A DNA stretch of 64,000 bases from NCBI GenBank assembly GCA_045127535.1, contig JBGVQN010000045.1:62001-126000 (forward strand), given 5' to 3'. Made by a program: the position numbers and the translations under genes. The notes under the pieces were generated by a model. The model ran no database searches. It was not told where the DNA came from and worked only from the letters and a program-made list of their open reading frames with translations. Of the stretch, positions 26,656 to 36,111 are shown piece by piece. Numbering within the stretch: position 1 is the first letter of the stretch; each line of letters begins with the position of its first letter. This DNA is from UBA2942 sp045127535 (GTDB lineage Bacteria; Bacillota; Clostridia; Lachnospirales; Lachnospiraceae).

Positions 26656-28290
26656 ATGCCAATTACACAGTATTTAGAGAGAAATGCCAGTCAGTACGGC
26701 GCAGAAGTATGTCTGGTAGAAGTAAATCCGGATATACAGGAAAAAAAGCGTATGACCTGGCGTGAGTTTGAGCTGATTCAGCCAACCACCACCACCCATT
26801 ACCGCAGAGAGATCACATGGCAGGTATTCAATGAAAAGGCCAACCGTTTTGCCAACCTGCTGACAGAAAGAGGCATCAAAAAAGGGGATAAAGTAGCCAT
26901 CCTGATGATGAACTGCTTAGAGTGGCTTCCCATCTATTTTGGTGTATTAAAGACAGGCGCCATTGTAGTGCCAATGAACTTCCGTTTTGATGCAGGGGAG
27001 ATCGAATACTGTCTGAAGCTGGCAGAAGCCAACGTACTGGTATTTGGCCCACAGTTTATTGGACGTATTGAGGAAAGAGAAGAAGCCATCAGCAAAAACT
27101 GCTGGCTGATCTACACCGGAGGAGACTGCCCAATGTTTGCAGAGTCCTACGAGGAAATGACAGCCAACTGTTCTTCACATTATTCCGGTCCTGTGCTGAC
27201 AGATGCAGATGATGCAGCCATTTATTTTTCCTCCGGTACTACCGGATTCCCAAAAGCCATCCTGCACAACCATGAAAGCCTGATGCATGCAGCAAAGACA
27301 GAGCAGATGCATCACGGACAGACAAGAGAGGACGTATTCTTATGTATTCCTCCACTGTACCACACAGGTGCCAAGATGCACTGGTTTGGCAGTCTGGTCA
27401 GCGGCAGCAAGGCAGTCCTGTTAAAGGGCGTAACGCCAAAGACCATCTTGGAGACGATCTCAGAGGAAAAATGTACCATTGCATGGCTGTTAGTGCCGTG
27501 GGCACAGGATATTCTGGTGGCTCTGGAAAGCGGCAAGTTAAAGATCGAGGATTATCAGTTAAGCCAGTGGAGACTGATGCACATTGGCGCTCAGCCGGTA
27601 CCACAGAGTCTGATCAAGCGCTGGAAGCAGATCTTCCCACACCATGATTACGATACCAACTATGGTCTGTCTGAATCCATTGGACCAGGCTGCGTACACT
27701 TAGGCGTAGAAAATATTCACAAGGTAGGCGCTATTGGTATCCCAGGCTATGGCTGGCAGGCCAAAATCATCCGTCCGGACGGTACCACTGCAGAGCTGGG
27801 CGAGGTAGGCGAGCTTGCAGTCAAGGGACCAGGTGTTATGACCTGTTATTTCAATAACCCGGAAGCAACTGCAGAGGTGCTGCATGACGGCTGGCTGTAT
27901 ACAGGAGATATGGCAGAGCAGGATGCAGACGGATTCTACTATCTGGTAGACCGTAAAAAGGATGTCATCATCAGCGGCGGTGAAAACCTCTATCCGGTAC
28001 AGATCGAGAATTTCTTAAGCCAGCATCCGGCCATTATGGACGTAGCGGTCATCGGTCTTGCAGATGCCAGACTGGGTGAGATCGCAGCAGCCATCGTAGA
28101 AGTAAAAGAGGGTATGACCCTGACCGAAGAAGAATTAAACGAATTCTGCTTAGGTCTCCCAAGATACAAGCGTCCAAAGAAGATCATCTTTACCAAGGTG
28201 CCAAGAAATGCCACCGGTAAAATCGAAAAACCAAAGCTGCGTGAAATGTACAACAGCACCAATCTGGTGGAAGCACAGAATATGGCTTGA
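26656..28290 (+). CDS. Acyl-/aryl-CoA ligase (AMP-forming family)
   Basis: A 544-residue member of the ANL adenylate-forming superfamily. Signature motifs: phosphate loop YFSSGTTGFPKA, YGLSESIGPG, the hinge GWLYTGDMAE with YYLVDRKKDVIISGGEN, and the C-terminal catalytic lysine in PRNATGKIEK. The enzyme activates a carboxylic acid to its CoA thioester, or runs in reverse. Beside iorAB the natural guess is an aryl-acetate or fatty acid substrate, but the sequence does not fix it. Repeat R6 separates it from iorB, so co-transcription would have to read through a strong hairpin. Confidence 0.88.
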   Translation: MPITQYLERNASQYGAEVCLVEVNPDIQEKKRMTWREFELIQPTTTTHYRREITWQVFNEKANRFANLLTERGIKKGDKVAILMMNCLEWLPIYFGVLKTGAIVVPMNFRFDAGEIEYCLKLAEANVLVFGPQFIGRIEEREEAISKNCWLIYTGGDCPMFAESYEEMTANCSSHYSGPVLTDADDAAIYFSSGTTGFPKAILHNHESLMHAAKTEQMHHGQTREDVFLCIPPLYHTGAKMHWFGSLVSGSKAVLLKGVTPKTILETISEEKCTIAWLLVPWAQDILVALESGKLKIEDYQLSQWRLMHIGAQPVPQSLIKRWKQIFPHHDYDTNYGLSESIGPGCVHLGVENIHKVGAIGIPGYGWQAKIIRPDGTTAELGEVGELAVKGPGVMTCYFNNPEATAEVLHDGWLYTGDMAEQDADGFYYLVDRKKDVIISGGENLYPVQIENFLSQHPAIMDVAVIGLADARLGEIAAAIVEVKEGMTLTEEELNEFCLGLPRYKRPKKIIFTKVPRNATGKIEKPKLREMYNSTNLVEAQNMA

Positions 28291-28315
28291 TTTTAAAATC
28301 AGAAAAACCAAAAGC

Positions 28316-28354
28316 AATGCAGGGGCTGTGCAGTATTGTGCAGTCCTTGTATTG
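28316..28354 (+). terminator. Imperfect hairpin after the acyl-CoA ligase gene
   Basis: AATGCAGGGGCTGTGCA pairs, with wobbles, with TGTGCAGTCCTTGTATT. The rest of the 414-bp interval to 28703 contains only AT-rich sequence and the next promoter. Confidence 0.45.
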
Positions 28355-28573
28355 TATTTATGACAACAAAAAGTTTGCGGAGCGTATTTTCTGTTGTTTG
28401 CAGTGAAGAAAAGAGTGTCGTGTCACAGCATAAATTTAGCAAGTCTGAGTAAACTATTGATAGAAACAGAATGCAAAAGTTTGAGAAAATGTAAAAAGTA
28501 TGTAAAAATATTTATTTGATATAAAATAGTGAAACGTTTTTGTAAAAAAAATAAGACTTCTGCAACAGAATAC

Positions 28574-28601
28574 TTTACTTTTGAGGATAAAATGTTATAA
28601 T
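28574..28601 (+). promoter_or_regulatory. Promoter of the ribitol-phosphate operon
   Basis: -35 TTTACT (28574-28579) and -10 TATAAT (28596-28601), spacer 16 bp, about 95 bp upstream of the cytidylyltransferase start. Confidence 0.6.
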
Positions 28602-28703
28602 ATAAACTTGTATTTTGCTGATTTATGTTTTTTAAACAGACCAAACCAGGAAAAGAAGCCAGGAAAAAGTGAAAAATGCATGGATACGGAATGTGGAGGA
28701 CAT

Positions 28704-29417
28704 ATGATATACGGAGCCATACTTGCAGGAGGAGTAGGAAGCAGAGTAAAATCTGCATCAATTCCTAAGCAATTTATTGAAGTAAGCGGAAAGCCTGTCA
28801 TTGCATATACCATTGAAAATATGCTGAAGGTTACAAGATTTGATGAAATCTATATTGCAGTACATGGAGAGTGGATGGACTATATGGAGCAGCTGATTGC
28901 TGATCATATTTCTCAGGAGTGGCATCACAGGGTCAGACTGACTGTGGGAGGAAAAGAGCGTTTGGATTCCATCCGTAATGTAACAGATGCAATCTGCAGG
29001 GAACATGCCATAGGAGAGCATGATGTCATTGTCATTCACGATGCAGCCAGACCATTTGTAACGGAAAAAATCCTCAATGACAGCATAGATTGTGCATTAG
29101 AGCATGGAGCAGTGGTGGCAGCACTTCCTGCCAGTGATACCATTTTGCATTCCACCAACGGAACAGAGGTTTCTGAAATTCCTGACCGCAGCATGGTATA
29201 TCATGGACAGGCTCCGGACAGTTTTAATCTCAAGCTGTTTCTGGATATGCAGGCAGCTTTGTCTGAGGAACAGAAAGCAACCATCACTGGTACTTCTCAG
29301 ATCTGTACCCTGAATGGTGTGGTGCTGCATATGGTAGAAGGAGATTCCATGAATTTCAAAATCACCACAGACAGCGATCTGTTAATGGCAGAAGATATTA
29401 TCAAAAACAGAAAATAG
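28704..29417 (+). CDS. tarI: IspD/TarI-type cytidylyltransferase
   Basis: A 237-residue nucleotidyltransferase with AGGVGSR and PKQFIEVSGKPV at the N-terminus and VIHDAARPFV in the middle. It belongs to the family that holds both IspD (methylerythritol phosphate) and TarI (ribitol-5-phosphate cytidylyltransferase). The next genes are an MDR dehydrogenase, ribulose-phosphate epimerase and a CDP-polyol phosphotransferase, which favours TarI, making CDP-ribitol. The start is ATG 28704 with GTGGAGGA 5 bp upstream. An IspD role cannot be excluded. Confidence 0.8.
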   Translation: MIYGAILAGGVGSRVKSASIPKQFIEVSGKPVIAYTIENMLKVTRFDEIYIAVHGEWMDYMEQLIADHISQEWHHRVRLTVGGKERLDSIRNVTDAICREHAIGEHDVIVIHDAARPFVTEKILNDSIDCALEHGAVVAALPASDTILHSTNGTEVSEIPDRSMVYHGQAPDSFNLKLFLDMQAALSEEQKATITGTSQICTLNGVVLHMVEGDSMNFKITTDSDLLMAEDIIKNRK

Positions 29418-29564
29418 GTTTCACAGCAGTGGTGAAAGGGCAGTACTGTGATTCTTGAAGGATAGAATATACAGCAAAACTGATACCGGCGGTTGGTTGC
29501 AATACTGCCGGTATTGTAATGCAGAAGAGATTGAAAGCGTAATGGCGCAGAAATGAGGCAGGCA

Positions 29565-30617
29565 ATGGAAAATAAAGAGACAATGAAAGCACTGGTACTT
29601 CATGGCGTAGGTGATTTAAGATATGAAGATGTGGAGAAGCATGCTCCAAAGGCGGGAGAAGTGTTATTGCAGGTAAAAGCCTGCGGTATTTGTTCCAGTG
29701 ATATACCTCGTATTTATACTACAGGAACTTATCATTTTCCTACAATTCCAGGACATGAGTTTTCCGGACAGATCGTGGCTTTGGGGGAAGGGGTAGATGA
29801 GGCTCTTTTAGGCAGAAGAGCAGCAGTATTTCCACTGCTTCCATGCCGTAACTGCGGTCCTTGTGAGCAGGAGGCTTATGCCCAGTGCAAAAATTACAGC
29901 TATTTTGGATCCCGTTGTGACGGCGGGTTTGCAGAGTATCTGACAGTGCCAGTATGGAATCTGGTACTGTGTGATGATAACCTGGATTATAAAGTTGCAG
30001 CACTGTGTGAGCCATCTGCTGTCAGCCTCCATGCGCTGAAAATTGCGGAATTAAAGCAGGGACAGAGTGTAGTAGTAGTAGGTGCAGGCACCATTGCATT
30101 TTTAATTGCAGCATTTGCCAAAAATCAGGGAGCTTCCAAAGTCATCGTCTGCGGCAGAAGCAAGGAAAAGCTGGATTTTGCTGAAAAATTAGGTTATGGC
30201 ACTGTAAATACACAGGATGGCAATGTAGAAGCGCAGGTAAAAGAACTGTTAGGCGGAGATGGTGCAGATGTAGTATTTGAATGTGTAGGCAAGTCTTCTA
30301 CTGTGGAAAATGCCATTGAAGCCTCCAAGGCTTTCGGTACCATTGTGCTGGTAGGAAACCCGGAAGGAGATATGACATTAGAAAAGAATATTTACTGGAA
30401 AATTCTGCGTCAGCAGATCTGTATCAAGGGAACCTGGAATTCCAGTTACAATTCCAGTGTAAATGATTGGCAGGATGCACTTGCCTATATGGCTGAGGAT
30501 GCAGATTTCTTCGCAGAGCTGGTTACCCAGACATATCCATTGTCTCAGTTTGAGGCGGCTATGGATACCATCCGGGACAGAAATCAGTTCAGCTTAAAAG
30601 TAATGTTTGAAATGTAA
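29565..30617 (+). CDS. tarJ: Zinc-type MDR dehydrogenase (probable ribulose-5-phosphate reductase)
   Basis: A 350-residue medium-chain dehydrogenase. It keeps the catalytic zinc region (KACGICSSDIPR, PGHEFSGQIV), a structural zinc set (CRNCGPCEQEAYAQC) and a Rossmann loop VVVGAGTIAFLIA. Close relatives include galactitol-1-phosphate dehydrogenase. Its place right after the TarI-like gene suggests a ribulose-5-phosphate reductase (TarJ) making ribitol-5-phosphate. An ATG three codons upstream (29553) overlaps the likely ribosome binding site. Between it and tarI is a perfect ATACCGGC/GCCGGTAT hairpin near 29483-29516. Confidence 0.75.
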   Translation: MENKETMKALVLHGVGDLRYEDVEKHAPKAGEVLLQVKACGICSSDIPRIYTTGTYHFPTIPGHEFSGQIVALGEGVDEALLGRRAAVFPLLPCRNCGPCEQEAYAQCKNYSYFGSRCDGGFAEYLTVPVWNLVLCDDNLDYKVAALCEPSAVSLHALKIAELKQGQSVVVVGAGTIAFLIAAFAKNQGASKVIVCGRSKEKLDFAEKLGYGTVNTQDGNVEAQVKELLGGDGADVVFECVGKSSTVENAIEASKAFGTIVLVGNPEGDMTLEKNIYWKILRQQICIKGTWNSSYNSSVNDWQDALAYMAEDADFFAELVTQTYPLSQFEAAMDTIRDRNQFSLKVMFEM

Positions 30618-30646
30618 CAAAACACCATTTGACAGGAGGATCGGAT

Positions 30647-31321
30647 ATGGAACGCAAAGGAAAAATTGCTGCTTCTATTATGTGTGCAGGCTTTGACCAG
30701 ATTATGGATTATGTACATGCATTTGAAAAGCAAGGGATAGAATATCTTCATGTAGATGTAATGGATGGTACATTTGTACCAAACCTGGCATATGGACCAG
30801 ATTTTGTAAAACGTCTGCGCAGTCTGACAGATATTACCATTGACTGTCATTTTATGGTAGATAAGGCCGAGGAAAAGCTGAAATGGTTTGATTTTCAGCC
30901 AGGAGAGCAGGTGTCTCTCCATTATGAAGGTACCTGCCATATCCAGAAGTGCCTGGACTATCTGCAGAAAAAGGGTGTAAAAGCCATGATCGCCATTAAT
31001 CCTGGAACACCGATCCAGGTGTTGGAGGAAGTGGCAGATTATATTTCCGGTGTGCTGGTGCTGAATGTAAATCCTGGTTTTGCCGGACAGAAGATCGTAC
31101 CTCATACCATTGAAAAGGTAGGACGGGTGAGAAGACTTTTAGACAGCCTGGGACATCCGGAAGTATATATTGAAGTAGATGGTAATATTACTGTAGAAAA
31201 TGCTGCCAAGCTGTATGCACAGGGAGCAGATATTTTTGTAGCAGGTACTTCCAGTATTTTCAAGGAAGGCAATTTGGATGAACTGATTGCTGCTAAGAGA
31301 AAGGCAATTGGCTGGAACTAA
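30647..31321 (+). CDS. rpe: Ribulose-phosphate 3-epimerase family protein
   Basis: A 224-residue TIM-barrel epimerase: ASIMCAGFDQIMD, LHVDVMDGTFVPN (metal-binding HVDVMDG), DCHFMV, VLVLNVNPGFAGQK, EVDGNI. It interconverts ribulose-5-phosphate and xylulose-5-phosphate. Within this operon it would supply ribulose-5-phosphate to the preceding reductase. Some positions vary from housekeeping Rpe (CAGF in place of the usual CADF/SADF), so a related hexulose- or polyol-phosphate epimerase is possible. AGGAGG precedes ATG 30647. Confidence 0.82.
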   Translation: MERKGKIAASIMCAGFDQIMDYVHAFEKQGIEYLHVDVMDGTFVPNLAYGPDFVKRLRSLTDITIDCHFMVDKAEEKLKWFDFQPGEQVSLHYEGTCHIQKCLDYLQKKGVKAMIAINPGTPIQVLEEVADYISGVLVLNVNPGFAGQKIVPHTIEKVGRVRRLLDSLGHPEVYIEVDGNITVENAAKLYAQGADIFVAGTSSIFKEGNLDELIAAKRKAIGWN

Positions 31322-31348
31322 TCAGGCGGATTGGAGAAGAAATATTAA

Positions 31349-33178
31349 ATGGAATATCGTATTAATATTCATGAAATTCAGATAGAAGCAAATAAATTTC
31401 ATTTTGTGGTATCTGGTGAATTTGAGATCGTCAATGCCCTTTCTAAGCCAAAGGTGATCATGCATTATACCAATGGTATTGAGGACAGAAGGCTTCCTCT
31501 GGTACTGACACAGGTAGAGCGTGACGAGGATGCCAATGTAATTACGTTTACCAGTGATTATGAATATCTGCTGGATCGTCTGTTCTGGAATACCAGAAAT
31601 TCTGAGAATGACATCACCATGCAGTTTAATCTGCTTTACGGCGACTATTATGAAGAAGGCATTTCCCTGGATATGACACCGGAACTGTTAGAGCAGGATG
31701 AGCTTTGCTATGTGTGTAAAGCAGAGGGAAACCAGCTGCGTTTTGTGCAGCAGCCAGAATGTCTTAAAAAACTAAGCCAATATGAAAAAAAGCATGCAGG
31801 AAGTAAGATAAAACCGGTATTAAATAAAATATATCATTGGATATCTTTTGGGGTGGCTCTTTGCCTGATTCCATGGTTTTTCATTGATGGTCTTATGGCA
31901 ACGTTTGGCATTGTTGGTTACGCAGGCCGTGCCAAAAAAGCCAATGCCAATAAGTTCAGAAAGCTCATTGGACATATCAATGCCAGATTGTTTTATTTCA
32001 GCCAGCATCAGCTTTCTGTGCGGAATGCAGCAGAATATATTCAGAAAGAGTATCGGAAGGCAAAATGCGGCTACATTTTGTATTCCTTTAATAAGGCTAA
32101 GAAGAAGTATACAGTAGTGCCAAACAGAATGTCCTTTATTTCTCTGCGCCGTACAGAGCTTTCTGGTAACTTCCAGTTTGTATATGATAAGATTAAGGAT
32201 GATCAGAATCTGGAAATCCAGATGTATTTAAATCCTCAGGATATTTCCCAGATGTCCAAAAAAGATATGGACCGTTTTGCATATTTGTGTGCCACCAGTA
32301 AAGTCGTTGTATTGGATGAGTTTACGCCATACATACACTACTTTGATCTGCAGCCTGAGACAAAAGTAGTGCAGTTGTGGCATGCCTGCGGTGCGTTCAA
32401 AACCTTTGGCTTTACCAGACTGGGCAAGCCAAAGGGTTCTCCGCAGAAGACAAGGAATCATAGAAATTATGATTATGTCACTGTAAGTACCAAAAATGTG
32501 AAGATCTGTCATTCTGAGGGATTTGGTATTCCTACAGACCATGTAGTACCTACTGGTATTCCTAGAACAGACGTGTTCTTTGACCCGGTATACAAGGAAC
32601 AGACCCGCAGCAGATTGTATGCACAGTATCCTCAGCTCCAGGGAAAAAAGGTGATTTTGTATGCACCTACTTTCAGAGGCCATGTAAAGGAAACTGCGCA
32701 TTATCCTATGGATAAGTTCCAGATCGATACCTTTATGGATGCAGTGGGAGAGGATTACGTCCTAATCATCAAGCACCATCCATTTGTGACCACAAAGCAT
32801 CCGGTGCCGGATGCATACAAAGACAGAGTGCTGGATCTATCTGACCAGACAGAGTTAAATGATCTGCTGTTTATTACAGATCTGATCATTACAGATTACT
32901 CATCACTGGTATTTGAAGCTTCTCTGTTGGATATACCAATGCTGTTCTATACATTTGACTTAAAGAAGTATATTTCTGAAAGAGATTTTTATTTTAACTT
33001 TGAATCTTTTGTACCAGGACACTTCTTCTATACCCAGGAGAAGCTGCAAAAAGCCATAGTAGAGCAGGATTTTGCGCAGGAAAAGGTAAAAGTCTTTGCA
33101 AAGCGGTTCTTTGATGACTTTGACGGACATGCAACCGATAGAGTTGTGGCACTGCTTTATAAGGCGCTGGGAGAGTAA
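31349..33178 (+). CDS. CDP-glycerol/CDP-ribitol polyol-phosphotransferase
   Basis: A 609-residue protein of the TagF/TarL/TagB family, which polymerises or primes wall or lipoteichoic acid at the cytoplasmic membrane face. The N-terminal 200 residues are variable, with one hydrophobic segment (about 160-185). The catalytic part has VVQLWHACGAFKTFG, VPTGIPRTDVFF, ILYAPTFRG, IIKHHPF and DLIITDYSSLVFE, all hallmarks. With the three upstream genes it forms a full route from a pentose phosphate to a poly(ribitol phosphate). Whether it uses CDP-ribitol or CDP-glycerol is inferred only from context. Confidence 0.85.
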   Translation: MEYRINIHEIQIEANKFHFVVSGEFEIVNALSKPKVIMHYTNGIEDRRLPLVLTQVERDEDANVITFTSDYEYLLDRLFWNTRNSENDITMQFNLLYGDYYEEGISLDMTPELLEQDELCYVCKAEGNQLRFVQQPECLKKLSQYEKKHAGSKIKPVLNKIYHWISFGVALCLIPWFFIDGLMATFGIVGYAGRAKKANANKFRKLIGHINARLFYFSQHQLSVRNAAEYIQKEYRKAKCGYILYSFNKAKKKYTVVPNRMSFISLRRTELSGNFQFVYDKIKDDQNLEIQMYLNPQDISQMSKKDMDRFAYLCATSKVVVLDEFTPYIHYFDLQPETKVVQLWHACGAFKTFGFTRLGKPKGSPQKTRNHRNYDYVTVSTKNVKICHSEGFGIPTDHVVPTGIPRTDVFFDPVYKEQTRSRLYAQYPQLQGKKVILYAPTFRGHVKETAHYPMDKFQIDTFMDAVGEDYVLIIKHHPFVTTKHPVPDAYKDRVLDLSDQTELNDLLFITDLIITDYSSLVFEASLLDIPMLFYTFDLKKYISERDFYFNFESFVPGHFFYTQEKLQKAIVEQDFAQEKVKVFAKRFFDDFDGHATDRVVALLYKALGE

Positions 33179-33217
33179 AAAAATAGAAAAATGTTAGGGT
33201 GTGGAACCTAATATAAG

Positions 33218-33266
33218 CTGACGCTGAAGGGCCGGATAAAAATCTGGCTTTCAGCGTCAGTTTTTT
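33218..33266 (+). terminator. Terminator of the ribitol-phosphate operon
   Basis: CTGACGCTGAA pairs with TTCAGCGTCAG (ending 33260), with further pairing inside, followed by TTTTTT. Confidence 0.9.
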
Positions 33267-33302
33267 ATTTATGGCGAATAGGCTTGAAAAACGTACTGTC
33301 TG

Positions 33303-33521
33303 TTGTTATATAAGAGTTTTTTTGTAATAAAAATTGTACTATTAGGATGTAATAGCAGTGGTGATGCTAATGGACAGGTTGAACAGCAGGCCTCTGAAAT
33401 AGTGAATGCTTTTTCAAATAATGATATCAATGAAATTAATCAAGAGTTTACCCAAAAGCTGTTGCATCATAAGTGCAGCAGCTTTTGGTATAGTCCCATG
33501 TTTCCAAAAGTTGAAATATAG
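33303..33521 (+). pseudogene. Possible remnant of a small lipoprotein gene
   Basis: A 72-codon reading frame with a short hydrophobic start and a lipobox-like LLGC followed by NSSGDANGQ and an acidic helix (ASEIVNAFSNNDINEIN). It then runs into a hairpin (CCAAAAGCTGTTGCA / TGCAGCAGCTTTTGG, 33452-33488). The N-terminus lacks the usual basic residues, and there is no clear ribosome binding site. It may be the decayed start of a lipoprotein whose remainder is lost. Low confidence. Confidence 0.3.
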
Positions 33522-34775
33522 TTAAAATTCCAGACTATTAGAATCTAAAAGAAAATCCTGAATCCCTACAATGAGTATCCCATTTTCATTATGCCAGGGC
33601 TTGATAACGTCTTTGACAACGATAATTTTCTTAAAAAAATCTCCCGTATAAATCAAAGAATGCTGTTCCTGTTCCATTTTAGCCTGATCTGGTATAGAAA
33701 AAGCAGATTGAATATAGTAGCGTTGGCTTCCACGATTGCAGATAAAATCAACTTCATATTTCTTGCTGATTTTTTTTCCATCAGAATTTTTTTCGGTATG
33801 TTCTACCACACCAACATCTACATTAAAACCCCGGACAAGTAATTCGTTGTAAATGATATTTTCCATGATATGATTTTCTTCCTGTTGACGGAAGTTCAAT
33901 CGGGCATTTCTAAGTCCAACATCAGAAAAATAATATTTGAAGGGGGATGCAATATATTTTTTGCCTTTGATATCATAGCGTTCTGCTTTTGAGATAAGAA
34001 ATGCATCCATCAGATAACCGATATAAGAGCTGATGGTTTTGTCTGATACATTACCCATTCCATTGCTGGCAAAGGTATTGGCAAGTTTGGCTGGATTGGT
34101 AAGTGAACCGATACTGGAAGCCAGGATGTTTACAAGGTTTTCCATGATATTATCTCCCCGCAAGCGATTCCGTTCAATAATATCATCGATATAAACCTTT
34201 TGAAACAGGTCTGTTAGATATTTTGATTTCTGCTCATCAGTTCTGCGAGTGAGAATCAGGGGGAGTCCTCCGTAGGTGAAGTAGTCAGCCCAGGCCTCCT
34301 GTAAACTGCCAGTATAAGCAGAAACATATTCAGAGAAGCAGAGCGGATATACACGGACTTCATCCCCACGGCCTCGAAATTCAGTCAGGATATCAGAGGA
34401 CAGGAATTTTGAATTGCTTCCGGTAACATAGATATCCAGGTTGGAACGACGATTCAGCCCATTCAGCACCTTTTCAAATCCGGGGACAAACTGAACCTCA
34501 TCCAGAAAAATATAGTATTGATCTTCATCTGTAAGCTGTTGACGGATGTAAGCACCAAGAGCTTTGCTGTCTAACAAATCTTCGTGTTCTTCATCATCTA
34601 ATGCAATTTTGATAATATGATCTTTTGGAACGCCATTCTGGATCAGATAATCATAAAAAAGATTAAAAAGCAGATAGGACTTTCCGCACCGACGAATGCC
34701 AGTAATGACCTTAATAGAACCATTTTCTCTCCTGTCAATTAATTTGTTGAGATATAAATTACGTTCGATTTTCAT
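33522..34775 (-). CDS. AAA ATPase with DUF4143 C-terminus
   Basis: A 417-residue protein with an N-terminal ATPase (Walker A GIRRCGKSYLL, Walker B YYIFLDEVQFV, residues about 20-130) and a C-terminal DUF4143 nuclease-like domain (EVDFICNRG near 345). These proteins are very common in gut anaerobes. Their function is unproven, though toxin-antitoxin-like or defence roles have been suggested. It is a single-gene unit. Its promoter is overlaid with three long palindromic repeats, which suggests tight control. Confidence 0.85.
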   Translation of the reverse strand: MKIERNLYLNKLIDRRENGSIKVITGIRRCGKSYLLFNLFYDYLIQNGVPKDHIIKIALDDEEHEDLLDSKALGAYIRQQLTDEDQYYIFLDEVQFVPGFEKVLNGLNRRSNLDIYVTGSNSKFLSSDILTEFRGRGDEVRVYPLCFSEYVSAYTGSLQEAWADYFTYGGLPLILTRRTDEQKSKYLTDLFQKVYIDDIIERNRLRGDNIMENLVNILASSIGSLTNPAKLANTFASNGMGNVSDKTISSYIGYLMDAFLISKAERYDIKGKKYIASPFKYYFSDVGLRNARLNFRQQEENHIMENIIYNELLVRGFNVDVGVVEHTEKNSDGKKISKKYEVDFICNRGSQRYYIQSAFSIPDQAKMEQEQHSLIYTGDFFKKIIVVKDVIKPWHNENGILIVGIQDFLLDSNSLEF

Positions 34776-34789
34776 GCGAAGACCCTCCT

Positions 34790-35005
34790 ATTACGAGAAA
34801 ATATGAAAATGCAGAAATGTTCGTAATATATATTTTACCCTTGGTTTGAATCGTTGTCAATATGAATGGATTGCTATTACGAAAAAAGATGAAAAGTCAT
34901 ATATGATCGTAATAAGATACCTGCATATATATGAGGATGCCTATAAGGCTGCAATATCAATAGGGTATTACGAATCAGGATGGATAATGCATGTTTTTCC
35001 GTAAT
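34790..35005 (-). promoter_or_regulatory. DUF4143 gene promoter with three ATTACGA palindromes
   Basis: On the minus strand -35 TTGACA (34855-34860) and -10 TAAAAT (34832-34837) are 17 bp apart. Three units of ATTACGA...TCGTAAT surround them: 34790-34827 (24-bp spacer, overlapping the transcription start and leader), 34876-34913 (24-bp spacer, just upstream of -35) and 34967-35005 (25-bp spacer, last half CCGTAAT). The bases next to each half site are also similar (A-rich, ATGAAAA). The remaining sequence to 35200 holds no gene. Confidence 0.7.
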
Positions 35006-35200
35006 AGCAATCTGAATGTGAGATGTATTTTTGAGAAGTATACGGAATGCTGCTGACTGCTCATGGAACGATAGTGGTGAGGGAATGCATTATTTTGATA
35101 AAAGCATATTTCGTAAGAAATTGAACGTGAATTATAAAAGTAACTTCCGCTTGTAAGAGTAACTTCCACAGCACATAAAAAAGTTGAACATCGAAAAGTA

Positions 35201-35230
35201 TTGTAGTAAAAAGAGGACCTATGTTATAAT
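35201..35230 (+). promoter_or_regulatory. Promoter of the SWIM-finger gene
   Basis: -35 TTGTAG (35201-35206) and -10 TATAAT (35225-35230), spacer 18 bp, 60 bp upstream of the ATG. Confidence 0.55.
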
Positions 35231-35289
35231 AGGTACAATACGATTACAAATGCATTTCAAAATAGAACCATAAACAGGAGGATGAATAT

Positions 35290-36111
35290 ATGGCACAAAA
35301 GATTGGATTTCGAGTAGAAAATACAGCAGAGGTAAGCAGTGAAGCTGCTGCCACAACAGCTTCACAGGAAAAGGAGATCATACCCAGAAAGTCAGTGGTA
35401 CAGGTGCATTTTCCGGGGCGCAGCGGCACATTGGCATATTATAATGACCAGTTTGATCTGCAGTGCGGAGATATGGTATTTGTGGAGGGCAAATTAGAAA
35501 ATCTGCGTGGCCGCGTAGTGGATGTCAATTACAATTTCAAAATCAAGGTTTTTGAATATAAGCGGGTGCTTTCTGTAGTAGATACCGATGTCAGCGGACA
35601 GTTTTTTATGGCAGGTTCCCACTTTGTGACCTTTGACCCCTCTGTGCTGCCTCGCAAAAAGGCTGCTTCCTGGTTTAAGGCTCCGGAAACAGAAAGTGAA
35701 GAATATACCACCAGCAGCGATGACTCTGCATTCTATCTGGATTATCTGGGCAATATGAATATCAGCAATGCCATTGCAGAACGTGGACAGGACTATTACA
35801 TGAACAACAGAGTCAGATACCTTTCCCTGGAAGGTACCCACGGATATGCCATTGTAGAAGGCAGCAAGGCCTATGAGGTAGAATTTGAGTATGCTAAGGG
35901 AGAAGTCAGCAGCCTGACCTGCAGCTGCTTCTGCGGCTACAACTGCAAGCACGAGTTTGCTGTCATGCAGCAGCTGCGTGAAACCCTGGGGATGATTGAG
36001 CAGTGCTACGAGGCAGAGTACGAGAAAACAGGCTACTTTGCTGCCATATGCAAGTCCACCATGTTTGCCCTGGTGATCGAAAACAAGGCAGTTGGAAGCT
36101 TTATCTTATAA
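35290..36111 (+). CDS. SWIM zinc-finger protein
   Basis: A 273-residue protein. Residues about 30-115 form a beta-rich region (VHFPGRSGTLAYYNDQFDL). The C-terminal part contains the SWIM pattern CxCx(n)CxH as CSCFCGYNCKH (about 218-228). SWIM domains bind DNA or proteins and accompany SNF2 helicases, but here the finger protein stands alone, with no helicase gene nearby. GGAGG precedes the ATG. A nucleic-acid-related role is likely but unspecific. Confidence 0.75.
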   Translation: MAQKIGFRVENTAEVSSEAAATTASQEKEIIPRKSVVQVHFPGRSGTLAYYNDQFDLQCGDMVFVEGKLENLRGRVVDVNYNFKIKVFEYKRVLSVVDTDVSGQFFMAGSHFVTFDPSVLPRKKAASWFKAPETESEEYTTSSDDSAFYLDYLGNMNISNAIAERGQDYYMNNRVRYLSLEGTHGYAIVEGSKAYEVEFEYAKGEVSSLTCSCFCGYNCKHEFAVMQQLRETLGMIEQCYEAEYEKTGYFAAICKSTMFALVIENKAVGSFIL

